From Osmia lignaria lignaria (taxonomy: Eukaryota > Arthropoda > Insecta > Hymenoptera > Megachilidae), in contig NW_027478158.1 in the NCBI RefSeq assembly GCF_051020975.1, positions 3,782,001 to 3,846,000 on the forward strand: 64,000 bases of DNA, given 5' to 3'. This document shows positions 1 through 13,400 of the stretch, one piece after another. The notes under the pieces are model-generated. The model saw nothing but the letters and a program-made list of their open reading frames with translations, made no database searches and was not told where the DNA came from. How positions within the stretch are numbered: the first letter of the stretch is position 1; each line of letters opens with the position of its first letter. Both the position numbers and the translations under genes were made by a program.

Positions 1-3000
1 CTCGATATATCTCGAAAACTACGCTTCTGATCAAAAAATATCATAGAACATAAATTGTAGGAAACATAATTCTCTACAAAAAACGTCTCTCAACATTTTG
101 CCATAGCTCGCTTCGTTTCCGAGATATTTGCAGATTCAGCTCAAAGGAACGGGCCTGACGGACATATTTCGAGATACTTCTTCTTCTTGTTGTTCTTCTT
201 CTGCACAGCTAAGCTGGACGTGGCATTTACAGCTCGCAATAGTGCAGAGTTATCTCAAAGAAAGGGGCCACGGTGTTTCCGTATCTCTATTATGTTGGTG
301 CGGCTTCGGAACTTTTAAATATCTTGATATATCTCGAGAACTACGCATCTGATCAAAAAATATCATAGAACATAAAAAGTAGGAAACTTAATTCTCTACA
401 AATAAGGTCTCTTAACATTTTGCCATAGCTCGCTTCGTTTCCGAGATATTTGCAGATTTATCTCAAGGGAAGGGGCCTGACGGACATTTTTCGAGATATT
501 TCTTCTTCTTGTTGTTCTTCTTCTGCACAGCTAAGCTGGAAGTGGCATTTGCAGCTCGCAATAGTGCAGAGTTATCTCGAAGAAAGGGGCCACGGTGTTT
601 CTGTATCTCTATTATGTTGGTGCGGCTTCGGAACTTTAAAATATCTTTATATATCTCGAGAACTACGCATCTGATTAAAAAATATCATAGAACGTAAAAA
701 GTAGGAAACTTAATTCTCTACAAATAAAGTCGCTTAACATTTTGCCATAGCTCGCTTCGTTTCCGAGATATTTGCAGATTTATCTCAAGGGAAGGGGCCT
801 GACGGACATATTTCGAGATATTTCTTCTTCTTGTTGTTCTTCTTCTGCACAGCTAAGCTGGAAGTGGCATTTGCAGCTCGCAATAGTGCAGAGTTATCTC
901 AAAGGAAGGGGCCACGGTGTTTCTGTATCTCTATTATGTTGGTGCGGCTTCGGAACTTTCAAATATCTTGATATATCTCGAGAACTACGCATCTGATCAA
1001 AAAATATCATAGAACATAAAAAGTAGGAAACCTAATTTTCTACAAAAAAGGTCTCTTAACATTTTGCCGTAGCTCGCTTCGTTTCCGCGATATTTGCAGA
1101 TTTATCTCAAGGGAAGGGGCCTGACGGACATATTTCGAAATATTTCTTATTCTTGTTGTTCTTCTTCTGCACAGCTAAGCTGGAAGTGGCATTTGCAGCT
1201 CGCAATAGTGCAGAGTTATCTCAAAGAAAGGGGCCACGGTGTTTCTGTACCTCTATTATGTTGGTGCAGCTTCGGAGCTTTTAAATATCTTGATATATCT
1301 CGAGAACTACGCATCTGATCAAAAAATATCATAGAACATAAAAAGTAGGAAACTTAATTCTCTACAAAAAAGGTCTCTTAACATTTTGCCATAGCTCGCT
1401 TCGTTTCCGAGATATTTGCAGATTTATCTCAAGGGAAGGGGCCTGACGGACATATTTCGAGATATTTCTTCTTCTTGTTGTTCTTCTTCTGCACAGCTAA
1501 GCTGGAAGTGGCATTTGCAGCTCGCAATAGTGCAGAGTTATCTCAAAGAAAGGGGCCACGGTGTTTCTGTACCTCTATTATGTTGGTGCAGCTTCGGAGC
1601 TTTTAAATATCTTGATATATCTCGAGAACTACGCATCTGATCAAAAAATATCATAGAACATAAAAAGTAGGAAACTAAATGCTCTACAAAAAAGGTCTCT
1701 TAACGTTTTGCAATAGCTCGCTTCGTTTCCGAGATATTTGCAGATTTATCTCAAGGGAAGGGTCCTGACGGACATATTTCGAGATATTTCTTCTTCTTGT
1801 TGTTCTTCTTCTGCACAGCTAAACTGGAAGTGGCATTTCCAGCTCGCAATAGTGCAGAGTTATCCCAAAGAAAGGGGCCACGGTGTTTCTGTATCTCTAT
1901 TATGTTGGTGCGGCTTCGGAACTTTTAAATATCTCGATATATCTCGAAAACTACGCTTCTGATCAAAAAATATCATAGAACATAAATTCTAGGAAACATA
2001 ATTCTCTACAAAAAAGGTCTCCTAACATTTTGCCATAGCTCGCTTCGTTTCCGAGATATTTGCAGATTTATCTCAAGGGAAGGGTCCTGATGGACATATT
2101 TCGAGATATTTCTTCTTCTTGTTGTTCTTCTTCTGCACAGCTAAACTGGAAGTGGCATTTCCAGCTCGCAATCGTGCAGAGTTATCTCAAAGAAAGGGGC
2201 CACGGTGTTTCTGTATCTCTATTATGTTGGTGTGGCTTCGGAACTTTTAAATATCTCGATATATCTCGAAAACTACGCTTCTGATCAAAAAATATCAGAG
2301 AACGTAAATTGTAGGAAACATAATTCTCTACAAAAAAGGTCTCTTAACATTTTGCCGTAGCTCGCTTCGTTTCCGAGATATTTGCAGATTTATCTCAAGG
2401 GAAGGGGCCTGACGGACATATTTCGAGATATTTCTTCTTCTTGTTGTTCTTCTTCTGCACAGCTAAGCTGGAAGTGGCATTTGCAGCGCGCAATAGTGCA
2501 GAGTTATCTCAAAGAAAGGGGCCACGGTGTTTCTGTATCTCTATTATGTTGGTGCGGCTTCGGAACTTTTAAATATCTTGATATATCTCGAGAACTACGC
2601 ATCTGATCAAAAAATATCATAGAACATAAAAAGTAGGAATCCCAATTTTCTACAAAAAAGGTCTCTTAACATTTTGCCGTAGCTCGCTTCGTTTCCGAGA
2701 TATTTGCAGATTTATCTCAAGGGAAGGGGCCTGACGGACATATTTCCAGATATTTCTTCTTCTTGTTGTTCTTCTTCTGCACAGCTAAGCTGGAAGTGGC
2801 ATTTGCAGCTCGCAATAGTGCAGAGTTATCTCAAAGAAAGGGGCCACGGTGTTTCTGTACCTCTATTATGTTGGTGCAGCTTCGGAGCTTTTAAATATCT
2901 TGATATATCTCGAGAACTACGCATCTGATCAAAAAATATCATAGAACATAAAAAGTAGGAAACTTAATTCTCTACAAAAAAGGTCTCTTAACATTTTGCC

Positions 3001-3991
3001 ATAGCTCGCTTCGTTTCCGAGATATTTGCAGATTTATCTCAAGGGAAGGGGCCTGACGGACATATTTCGAGATATTTCTTCTTCTTGTTGTTCTTCTTCT
3101 GCACAGCTAAGCTGGAAGTGGCATTTGCAGCTCGCAATAGTGCAGAGTTATCTCAAAGAAAGGGGCCACGGTGTTTCTGTATCTCTATTATGTTGGTGCG
3201 GCTTCGGAACTTTTAAATATCTTGATATATCTCGAGAACTACGCATCTGTTCAAAAAATATCATAGAACATAAAAAGTAGGAATCCTAATTTTCTACAAA
3301 AAAGGTCTCTTAACATTTGGCCATAGCTCGCTTCGTTTCCGAGATATTTGCAGATTTATCTCAAGGGAAGGGGCCTGACGGACATATTTCGAGATATTTC
3401 TTCTTCTTGTTGTTCTTCTTCTGCACAGCTAAGCTGGAAGTGGCATTTGCAGCTCGCAATAGTGCAGAGTTATCGCAAAGAAAGGGGCCACGGTGTTTCT
3501 GTATCTCTATTATGTTGGTGCGGCTTCGGAACTTTTAAATATCTTGATATATCTCGAGAACTACGCATCTGATCAAAAAATATCATAGAACATAAAAAGT
3601 AGGAAACCTAATTTTCTACAAAAAAGGTCTCTTAACATTTTGGAGTAGCTCGCTTCGTTTCCGAGATATTTGCAGATTTATCTCAAGGGAAGGGGCCTGA
3701 CGGACATATTTCGAGATATTTCTTCTTCTTGTTGTTCTTCTTCTGCACAGCTAAGCTGGAAGTGGCATTTGCAGCCCGCAATAGTGCAGAGTTATCTCAA
3801 AGAGAGGGGCCACGGTGTTTCTGTATCTCTATTATGTTGGTGCGGCTTCGGAACTTTTAAATATCTTGATACATCTCGAGAACTGCGCCTCTGATCGAAA
3901 AATATCATAGAACATAAAAAGTTGGAAACTTAATTCTCTACAAAAAAGGTCTCTTAACATTTTCCCATAGCTGGCATCGTTTCGGAGATAT

Positions 3992-6566
3992 TTGCAGATT
4001 TAGCTCAAGGGAAGGGGCCTGACGGACATATTCCGAGATATTTCTTCTTCTTGTTGTTCCTCTTCTGCACAGCTAAGCTGGAAGTGGCATTTGCAGGTCG
4101 CAATAGTGCAGAGTTATCTCAAAGAAAGGGGCCACGGTGTTTCTGTATCTCTATTATGTTGGTGCGGCTTCGGAACTTTTAAATATCTCGATATATCTGG
4201 AAAACTACGCTTCTGATCAAAAAATATCGGAGAACGTAAATTGTAGGAAACATAGTTCTCTACAAAAAAGGTCTCTTAACATTTTGCCATAGCTCGCTTC
4301 GTTTCCGAGATATTTGCAGATTTATCTCAAGGGAAGGGGCCTGACGGACATATTTCGAGATATTTCTTCTTCTTGTTGTTCTTCTTCTGCACAGCTAAGC
4401 TGGAAGTGGCATTTGCAGCTCGCAATAGTGCAGAGTTATCTCAAAGAAAGGGGCCACGGTGTTTCTGTATCTCTATTATGTTGGTGCGGCTTCGGAACTT
4501 TTAAATATCTTGATATATCTCGAGAACTACGCATCTGATCAAAAAATATCGTAGAACATAAAAAGTAGGAAACTTAATTCTCTACAAATAAGGTCTCTAA
4601 ACATTTTGCCATAGCTCGCTTGGTTTCCGAGATATTTGCAGATTTATCTCGAGGGAAGGGGCCTGACGGACATATTTCGAGATATTCCTTCTTCTTGTTG
4701 TTCTTCTTCTGCACAGTTAAGCTGGAAGTGGCATTTGCAGCTCGCAATAGTGCAGAGTTACCTCAAAGAAAGGGGCCACGGTGTTTCTGTATCTCTATTA
4801 TGTTGGTGCCGCTTCGGAACTTTTAAATATCAGGATATATCTCGAGAACTACGCATCTGATCAAAAAATAACATAGAACATAAAAAGTAGGAAACTTAAT
4901 TCTCTACAAAAATGGTCTCTTAACATTTTGCCATAGCTCGCTTCGTTTCCGAGATATTTGCAGATTTATCTCAAGGGAAGGGGCCTGACGGACATATTTC
5001 GAAATATTTCTTATTCTTGTTGTTCTTCTTCTGCACAGCTAAGCTGGAAGTGGCATTTGCAGCTCGCAATAGTGCAGAGTTATCTCAAAGAAAGGGGCCA
5101 CGGTGTTTCTGTACCTCTATTATGTTGGTGCAGCTTCGGAGCTTTTAAATATCTTGATATATCTCGAGAACTACGCATCTGATCAAAAAATATCATAGAA
5201 CATAAAAAGTAGGAAACTTAATTCTCTACAAAAAAGGTCTCTTAACATTTTCCCATAGCTGGCATCGTTTCCGAGATATTTGCAGATTTAGCTCAAGGGA
5301 AGGGGCCTGACGGACATATTCCGAGATATTTCTTCTTCTTGTTGTTCCTCTTCTGCACAGCTAAGCTGGAAGTGGCATTTGCAGGTCGCAATAGTGCAGA
5401 GTTATCTCAAAGAAAGGGGCCACGGTGTTTCTGTATCTCTATTATGTTGGTGCGGCTTCGGAACTTTTAAATATCTCGATATATCTCGAAAACTACGCTT
5501 CTGATCAAAAAATATCAGAGAACGTAAATTGTAGGGCACATAATTCTCTACAAAAGAGGTCCTTAACATTTTGCCATCGCTCGCTTCGTTTCCGAGATAT
5601 TTGAGGATTTATCTCAAGGGAAGGGGCCTGACGGACATATTTCGAGATATTTCTTCTTCTTGTTGTTCTTCTTCTGCACAGCTAAGCTGGAAGTGGCATT
5701 TGCAGCTCGCAATAGTGCAGAGTTATCTCAAAGAAAGGGGCCACGGTGTTTCTGTATCTCTATTATGTTGGTGCGGCTTCGGAACTTTTAAATATCTTGA
5801 TATATCTCGAGAACTACGCATCTGATCAAAAAATATCGTAGAACATAAAAAGTAGGAAACTTAATTCTCTACAAATAAGGTCTCTAAACATTTTGCCATA
5901 GCTCGCTTGGTTTCCGAGATATTTGCAGATTTATCTCAAGGGAAGGGGCCTGACGGACATATTTCGAGATATTCCTTCTTCTTGTTGTTCTTCTTCTGCA
6001 CAGCTAAGCTGGAAGTGGCATTTGCAGCTCGCAATAGTGCAGAGTTACCTCAAAGAAAGGGGCCACGGTATTTCTGTATCTCTATTATGTTGGTGCCGCT
6101 TCGGAACTTTTAAATATCAGGATATATCTCGAGAACTACGCATCTGATCAAAAAATAACATAGAACATAAAAAGTAGGAAACTTAATTCTATACAAAAAT
6201 GGTCTCTTAACATTTTGCCATAGCTCGCTTCGTTTCCGAGATATTTGCAGATTTATCTCAAGGGAAGGGGCCTGACGGACATATTTCGAAATATTTCTTA
6301 TTCTTGTTGTTCTTCTTCTGCACAGCTAAGCTGGAAGTGGCATTTGCAGCTCGCAATAGTGCAGAGTTATCTCAAAGAAAGGGGCCACGGTGTTTCTGTA
6401 CCTCTATTATGTTGGTGCAGCTTCGGAGCTTTTAAATATCTTGATATATCTCGAGAACTACGCATCTGATCAAAAAATATCATAGAACATAAAAAGTAGG
6501 AAACTTAATTCTCTACAAAAAAGGTCTCTTAACATTTTCCCATAGCTCGCTTCGTTTCCGAGATAT
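3992..6566 (+). repeat. tandem tetramer duplication (1288 + 1287 bp)
   Basis: Four consecutive monomers (anchors 3992, 4314, 4636, 4958) recur in the same order at 5280, 5601, 5923 and 6245. Shared private markers in order are CCCATAGCTGGCATCG, then ATCGTAGAACATAAAAAG with ACAAATAAGG, then GCTTGGTTTCC with ATAACATAG and AAAAATGGTC, then TTTCGAAATATTTCTTATTC. The second unit is 1 bp shorter because monomer 5280-5600 lost a base. The order of rare markers argues for one block duplication rather than parallel mutation. Similarity ends with the monomer anchored at 6567. Confidence 0.85.
5280..5600 (+). repeat. 321-bp satellite monomer (linker deletion)
   Basis: This monomer is one base short in the linker: GGTCCTTAAC near 5560 replaces the usual GGTCTCTTAAC. 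It also has TAGGGCACA in place of TAGGAAACA. Its 321-bp state is independent of the TTTT-run deletion found in domain 3. Confidence 0.85.
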
Positions 6567-8176
6567 TTGCAGATTTATCTCAAGGGAAGGGGCCTGACGG
6601 ACATATTTCGAGATATTTCTTCTTCTTGTTGTTCTTCTTCTGCACAGCTAAGCTGGAAGTGGCATTTGCAGCTCGCAATAGTGAAGAGTTATCTCAAAGA
6701 AAGGGGCCACGGTGTTTCTGTATCTCTATTATGTTGGTGCCGCTTCGGAACTTTTAAATATCAGGATATATCTCGAGAACTACGCATCTGATCAAAAAAT
6801 ATCATAGAACATAAAAAGTAGGAATCCTAATTTTCTACAAAAAAGGTCTCTTAACATTTTACCGTAGCTCGCTTCGTTTCCGAGATATTTGCAGATTTAT
6901 CTCAAGGGAAGGGGCCTGACGGACATATTTCCAGATATTTCTTCTTCTTGTTGTTCTTCTTCTGCACAGCTAAGCTGGAAGTGGCATTTGCAGCTCGCAA
7001 TAGTGCAGAGTTACCTCAAAGAAAGGGGCCACGGTGTTTCTGTATCTCTATTATGTTGGTGCGGCTTCGGAACTTTTAAATATCTTGATATATCTCGAGA
7101 ACTACGCATCTGATCAAAAAATATCATAGAACATAAAAAGTAGGAAACTTAATTCTCTACAAAAAAGGTCTCTCAACATTTTGCCATAGCTTGCTTCGTT
7201 TCCGAGATATTTGCAGATTTATCTCAAGGGAAGGGGCCTGACGGACATATTTCGAGATATTTCTTCTTCTTGTTGTTCTTCTTCTGCACAGCTAAGCTGG
7301 AAGTGGCATTTGCAGCGCGCAATAGTGCAGAGTTATCTCAAAGAAAGGGGCCACGGTGTTTCTGTATCTCTATTATGTTGGTGCGGCTTCGGAACTTATA
7401 AATATCTTGATATATCTCGAGAACTACGCATCTGTTCAAAAAATATTATAGAACATAAAAAGTAGGAATCCTAATTTTCTACAAAAAAGGTCTCTTAACA
7501 TTTTGCCGTAGCTCGCTTCGTTTCCGAGATATTTGCAGATTTATCTCAAGGGAAGGGGCCTGACGGGCATATTTCCAGATATTTCTTCTTCTTGTTGTTC
7601 TTCTTCTACACAGCTAAGCTGGAAGTGGCATTTGCAGCTTGCAATAGTGCAGAGTTATCGCAAAGAAAGGGGCCACGGTGTTTCTGTATCTCTATTATGT
7701 TGGTGCGGCTTCGGAACTTTTAAATATCTTGATATATCTCGAGAACTACGCATCTGATCAAAAAATATCATAGAACATAAAAAGTAGGAAACCTAATTTT
7801 CTACAAAAAAGGTCTCTTAACATTTTGCCGTAGCTCGCTTCGTTTCCGAGATATTTGCAGATTTATCTCAAGGGAAGGGGCCTGACGGACATATTTCGAA
7901 ATATTTCTTATTCTTGTTGTTCTTCTTCTGCACAGCTAAGCTGGAAGTGGCATTTGCAGCTCGCAATAGTGCAGAGTTATCTCAAAGAAAGGGGCCACGG
8001 TGTTTCTGTACCTCTATTATGTTGGTGCAACTTCGGAGCTTTTAAATATCTTGATATATCTCGAGAACTACGCATCTGATCAAAAAATATCATAGAACAT
8101 AAAAAGTAGGAAACTTAATTCTCTACAAAAAAGGTCTCTTAACATTTTCCCATAGCTGGCATCGTTTCCGAGATAT

Positions 8177-8498
8177 TTGCAGATTTAGCTCAAGGGAAGG
8201 GGCCTGACGGACATATTCCGAGATATTTCTTCTTCTTGTTGTTCCCCTTCTGCACAGCTAAGCTGGAAGTGGCATTTGCAGCTCGCAATAGTGCAGAGTT
8301 ATCTCAAAGAAAGGGGCCACGGTGTTTCTGTACCTCTATTATGTTGGTGCAGCTTCGGAGCTTTTAAATATCTTGATATATCTCGAGAACTACGCATCTG
8401 ATCAAAAAATATCATAGAACATAAAAAGTAGGAAACTTAATTCTCTACAAAAAAGGTCTCTTAACATTTTCCCATAGCTGGCATCGTTTCCGAGATAT
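8177..8498 (+). repeat. chimeric monomer from one-monomer slippage
   Basis: The first part matches the CCCATAGCTGGCATCG class (as at 3992, 5280 and 8499), with TTCCGAGATATTTC and GTTCC before the TTC triplet. From about offset 105 it matches the preceding class at 7855: GCAGCTCGC instead of GCAGGTCGC, then GTACCTCTATT and CAGCTTCGGAGC. The order at 7855, 8177 and 8499 is parental type 1, type 2/type 1 chimera, type 2. That is the pattern left by a crossover between adjacent monomers misaligned by one unit. The switch lies between offsets 68 and 105 (about 8245-8282). Confidence 0.7.
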
Positions 8499-10430
8499 TT
8501 GCAGATTTAGCTCAAGGGAAGGGGCCTGACGGACATATTCCGAGATATTTCTTCTTCTTGTTGTTCCTCTTCTGCACAGCTAAGCTGGAAGTGGCATTTG
8601 CAGGTCGCAATAGTGCAGAGTTATCTCAAAGAAAGGGGCCACGGTGTTTCTGTATCTCTATTATGTTGGTGCGGCTTCGGAACTTTTAAATATCTCGATA
8701 TATCTCGAAAACTACGCTTCTGATCAAAAAATATCATAGAACATAAAAAGTAGGAAACTTAATTCTCTACAAATAAGGTCTCTTAACATTTTGCGATAGC
8801 TCGCTTGGTTTCCGAGATATTTGCAGATTTATCTCAAGGGAAGGGGCCTGACGGACATATTTCGAGATATTTCTTCTTCTTGTTGTTCTTCTTCTGCACA
8901 GCTAAGCTGGAAGTGGCATTTGCAGCTCGCAATAGTGCAGAGTTACCTCAAAGAAAGGGGCCACGGTGTTTCTGTATCTCTATTATGTTGGTGCGGCTTC
9001 GGAACTTTTAAATATCTTGATATATCTCGAGAACTACGCATCCGATCAAAAAATATTATAGAACATAAATTGTAGGAAACATAATTCTCTACAAAAAACG
9101 TCTCTTAACATTTTGCCATAGTTCGCTTCGTTTCCGAGATATTTGCAGATTCAGCTCAAAGGAACTGGCCTGACGGACATATTTCGAGATATTTCTTCTT
9201 CTTGTTGTTCTTCCTCTGCACAGCTAAGCTGGAAGTGGCATTTGCAGCTCGCAATAGTGCAGAGTTATCTCAAAGAAAGGGGCCACGGTGTTTCTGTATC
9301 TCTATTATGTTGGTGCGGCTTCGGAACTTTTAAATATCTCGATATATCTCGAAAACTACGCTTCTGATCAAAAAATATCATAGAACATAAATTGTAGGAA
9401 ACATAATTCTCTACAAGAAAGGTCTCTTAACATTTTTCCATAGCTCGCTTCGTTTCCGAGATATTTGCAGATATATCTCAAGGGCAGGGGCCTGACGGAC
9501 ATATTTCGAGATATTTCTTCTTCTTGTTGTTCTTCTTCTGCCCAGCTAAGCTGGAAGTGGCATTTACAGCTCGCAATAGTGCAGAGTTATCTCAAAGAAA
9601 GGGGCCACGGTGTTTCTGTATCTCTATTATGTTGGTGCCGCTTCGGAACTTTTAAATATCAGGATATATCTCGAGAACTACGCATCTGATCAAAAAATAT
9701 CATAGAACATAAAAAGTAGGAATCCTAATTTTCTACAAAAAAGGTCTCTTAACATTTTGCCGTAGCTCGCTTCGTTTCCGAGATATTTGCAGATTTATCT
9801 CAAGGGAAGGGGCCTGACGGACATATTTCCAGATATTTCTTCTTCTTGTTGTTCTTCTTCTGCACAGCTAAGCTGGAAGTGGCATTTGCAGCTCGCAATA
9901 GTGCAGAGTTACCTCAAAGAAAGGGGCCACGGTGTTTCTGTATCTCTATTATGTTGGTGCGGCTTCGGAACTTATAAATATCTTGATATATCTCGAGAAC
10001 TACGCATCTGTTCAAAAAATATCATAGAACATAAAAAGTAGGAATCCTAATTTTCTACAAAAAAGGTCTCTTAACATTTTGCCGTAGCTCGCTTCGTTTC
10101 CGAGATATTTGCAGATTTATCTCAAGGGAAGGGGCCTGACGGACATATTTCCAGATATTTCCTCTTCTTGTTGTTCTTCTTCTGCACAGCTAAGCTGGAA
10201 GTGGCATTTGCAGCTCGCAATAGTGCAGAGTTATCGCAAAGAAAGGGGCCACGGTGTTTCTGTATCTCTATTATGTTGGTGCGGCTTCGGAACTTTTAAA
10301 TATCTTGATATATCTCGAGAACTACGCATCTGATCAAAAAATATCATAGAACATAAAAAGTAGGAAACTTAATTCTCTACAAAAAAGGTCTCTTAACATT
10401 TTGCCATAGCTCGCTTCGTTTCCGAGATAT

Positions 10431-13400
10431 TTGCAGATTTATCTCAAGGGAAGGGGCCTGACGGACATATTTCGAGATATTTCTTCTTCTTGTTGTTCTT
10501 CTTCTGCACAGCTAAGCTGGAAGCGGCATTTGCGGCTCGCACTAGTGCAGAGTTATCTCAAAGAAAGGGGCCACGGTGTTTCTGTATCTCTATTATGTTG
10601 GTGCGGCTTCGGAACTTTTAAATATCTCGATATATCTCGAAAACTACGCTTCTGATCAAAAAATATCATAGAACATAAATTGTAGGAAACATAATTCTCT
10701 ACAAAAAAGGTCTCTTAACATTTTGCCATAGCTCGCTTCGTTTCCGAGATATTTGCAGATATATCTCAAGGGCAGGGGCCTGACGGACATATTTCGAGAT
10801 ATTTCTTCTTCTTGTTGTTCTTCTTCTGCACAGCTAAGCTGGAAGTGGCATTTGCAGCTCGCAATAGTGCAGAGTTATCTCAAAGAAAGGGGCCACGGTG
10901 TTTATGTATCTCTATTATGTTGGTGCGTCTTCGGAACTTTTAAATATCTCGATATATCTCGAAAACTACGCTTCTGATCAAAAAATATCATAGAACATAA
11001 ATTGTAGGAAACATAATTCTCTACAAAAAACGTCTCTTAATATTTTGCCATAGCTCGTTTCGTTTCCGAGATATTTGCAGATTCAGCTCAAAGGAACTGG
11101 CCTGACGGACATATTTCGAGATATTTCTTCTTCTTGTTGTTCTTCCTCTGCACAGCTAAGCTGGAAGTGGCATTTGCAGCTCGCAATAGTGCAGAGTTAT
11201 CTCAAAGAAAGGGGCCACGGTGTTTCTGTATCTCTATTATGTTGGTGCGGCTTCGGAACTTTTAAATATCCTGATATATCTCGAGAACTACGCATCTGAT
11301 CAAAAAATATCATAGAACATAAAAAGTTGGAAACTTAATTCTCTACAAAAAAGGTCTCTTAACATTTTGCCATAGCTCGCTTCGTTTCCGAGATATTTGC
11401 AGATTTATCTCAAGGGAAGTGGCCTGACGGACATATTTCGAGATATTTCTTCTTCTTGTTGTTCTTCTTCTGCACAGCTAAGCTGGAAGTGGCATTTGCA
11501 GCTCGCAAGAGTGCAGAGTTATCCCAAAGAAAGGGGCCACGTTGTTTCTGTATCTCTATTATGTTGGTGCGGCTTCGGAACTTTTACATATCTCGATATA
11601 TCTTGAAAACTACGCTTCTGATCAAAAAATATCATAGAACATAAATTGTAGGAAACATAATTCTCTACAAAAAAGGTCTCTTTACATTTTGCCATAGCTC
11701 ATTTCGTTTCCGAGATATTTGCAGATTTATCTCAAGGGAAGGGGCCTGACGGACATATTTCGAGATATTTCTTCTTCTTGTTGTTCTTCTTCTGCACAGC
11801 TAAGCTGGAAGTGGCATTTGCGGCTCGCACTAGTGCAGAGTTATCTCAAAGAAAGGGGCCACGGTGTTTCTGTATCTCTATTATGTTGGTGCGGCTTCGG
11901 AACTTTTAAATATCTTGATATATCTCGAGAACTACGCATCTGATCAAAAAATATCATAGAACATAAAAAGTAGGAAACTTAATTCTCTACAAAAAAGGTC
12001 TCTTAACATTTTGCCATAGCTCGCTTCGTTTCCGAGATATTTGCAGATTTATCTCAAGGGAAGGGGCCTGACGGACATATTTCGAGATATTTCTTCTTCT
12101 TGTTGTTCTTCTTCTGCACAGCTAAGCTGGAAGTGGCATTTACAGCTCGCAATAGTGCAGAGTTATCTCAAAGAAAGGGGCCACGGTGTTTCTGTATCTC
12201 TATTATGTTGGTGCGGCTTGGGAACTTTTAAATATCTTGATATATCTCGAGAACTACGCATCTGATCAAAAAATATCATAGAAGATAAAAAGTAGGAAAC
12301 TTAATTCTCTACAAAAAAGGTCTCTTAACATTTTGCCATAGCTCGCTTCGTTTCCGAGATATTTGCAGATTTATCTCAAGGGAAGGGGCCTGACGGACAT
12401 ATTTCGAGATATTTCTTCTTCTTGTTGTTCTTCTTCTGCACAGCTAAGCTGGAAGTGGCATTTGCGGCTCGCACTAGTGCAGAGTTATCTCAAAGAAAGG
12501 GGCCACGGTGTTTCTGTATCTCTATTATGTTGGTGCGGCTTCGGAACTTTCTAATATCTCGATGTATCTCGAAAACTACGCTTCTGATCAAAAAATATCA
12601 TACAACATAAATTGTAGGAAACATAATTCTCTATAAAAAACGTCTCTTAACATTTTGCCATAGCTCGCTTCGTTTCCGAGATATTTGCAGATTCATCTCA
12701 AAGGAACTGGCCTGACGGACATATTTCGAGATATTTCTTCTTCTTGTTGTTCTTCCTCTGCACAGCTAAGCTGGAAGTGGCATTTGCAGCTCGCAATAGT
12801 GCAGAGTTATCTCAAAGAAAGGGGCCACGGCGTTTCTGTATCTCTATTATGTTGGTGCGGCTTCGGAACTTTTAAATATCTTGATATATCTCGAGAACTA
12901 CGCATCTGATCAAAAAATATCATAGAACATAAAAAGTAGGAAACTTAATTCTCTACAAAAAAGGTCTCTTAACAGTTTGCCATAGGTCGCTTCGTTTCCG
13001 AGATATTTGCAGATTTATCTCAAGGGAAGGGGCCTAACGGACATATTTCGAGATATTTCTTCTTCTTGTTGTCCTTCTTCTGCACAGCTAAACTGGAAGT
13101 GGCATTTCCAGCTCGCAATAGTGCAGAGTTATCTCAAAGAGAGGGGCCACCGTGTTTCTGTATCTCTATTATGTTGGTGCGGCTTCGGAACTTTTAAATA
13201 TCTCGATATATCTCGAAAACTACGCTTCGGATCAAAAAATATCATAGAACATAAATAGTAGGAAACATAATTCTCTACAAAAAACGTCTCTTAACATTTT
13301 GCCATAGCTCGCTTCGTTTCCGAGATATGTGCAGATTTATCTCAAGGGAAGGGGCCTGACGGACATAATTCGAGATATTTCTTCTTCTTGTTGTTCTTCT

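Larger units (their letters stand above)
1..10430 (+). repeat. satellite domain 1: heterogeneous monomers without the GCACTAGTGC type
   Basis: Monomers anchored from 128 to 10109 show variants rare or absent elsewhere: a TTTCGAAATATTTCTTATTC class (anchors 1094, 4958, 6245, 7855), a class with GTACCTCTATT and CAGCTTCGGAGC, a class with CCGCTTCGG and ATCAGGATAT, and a class with CCCATAGCTGGCATCG (anchors 3992, 5280, 8177, 8499). None carries the GCACTAGTGC palindrome common from 10.5 kb onward. Private substitutions look denser than in domains 3 and 4. The segment therefore looks less recently homogenised, as expected nearer an array edge. The edge itself is not in the window. Confidence 0.7.
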
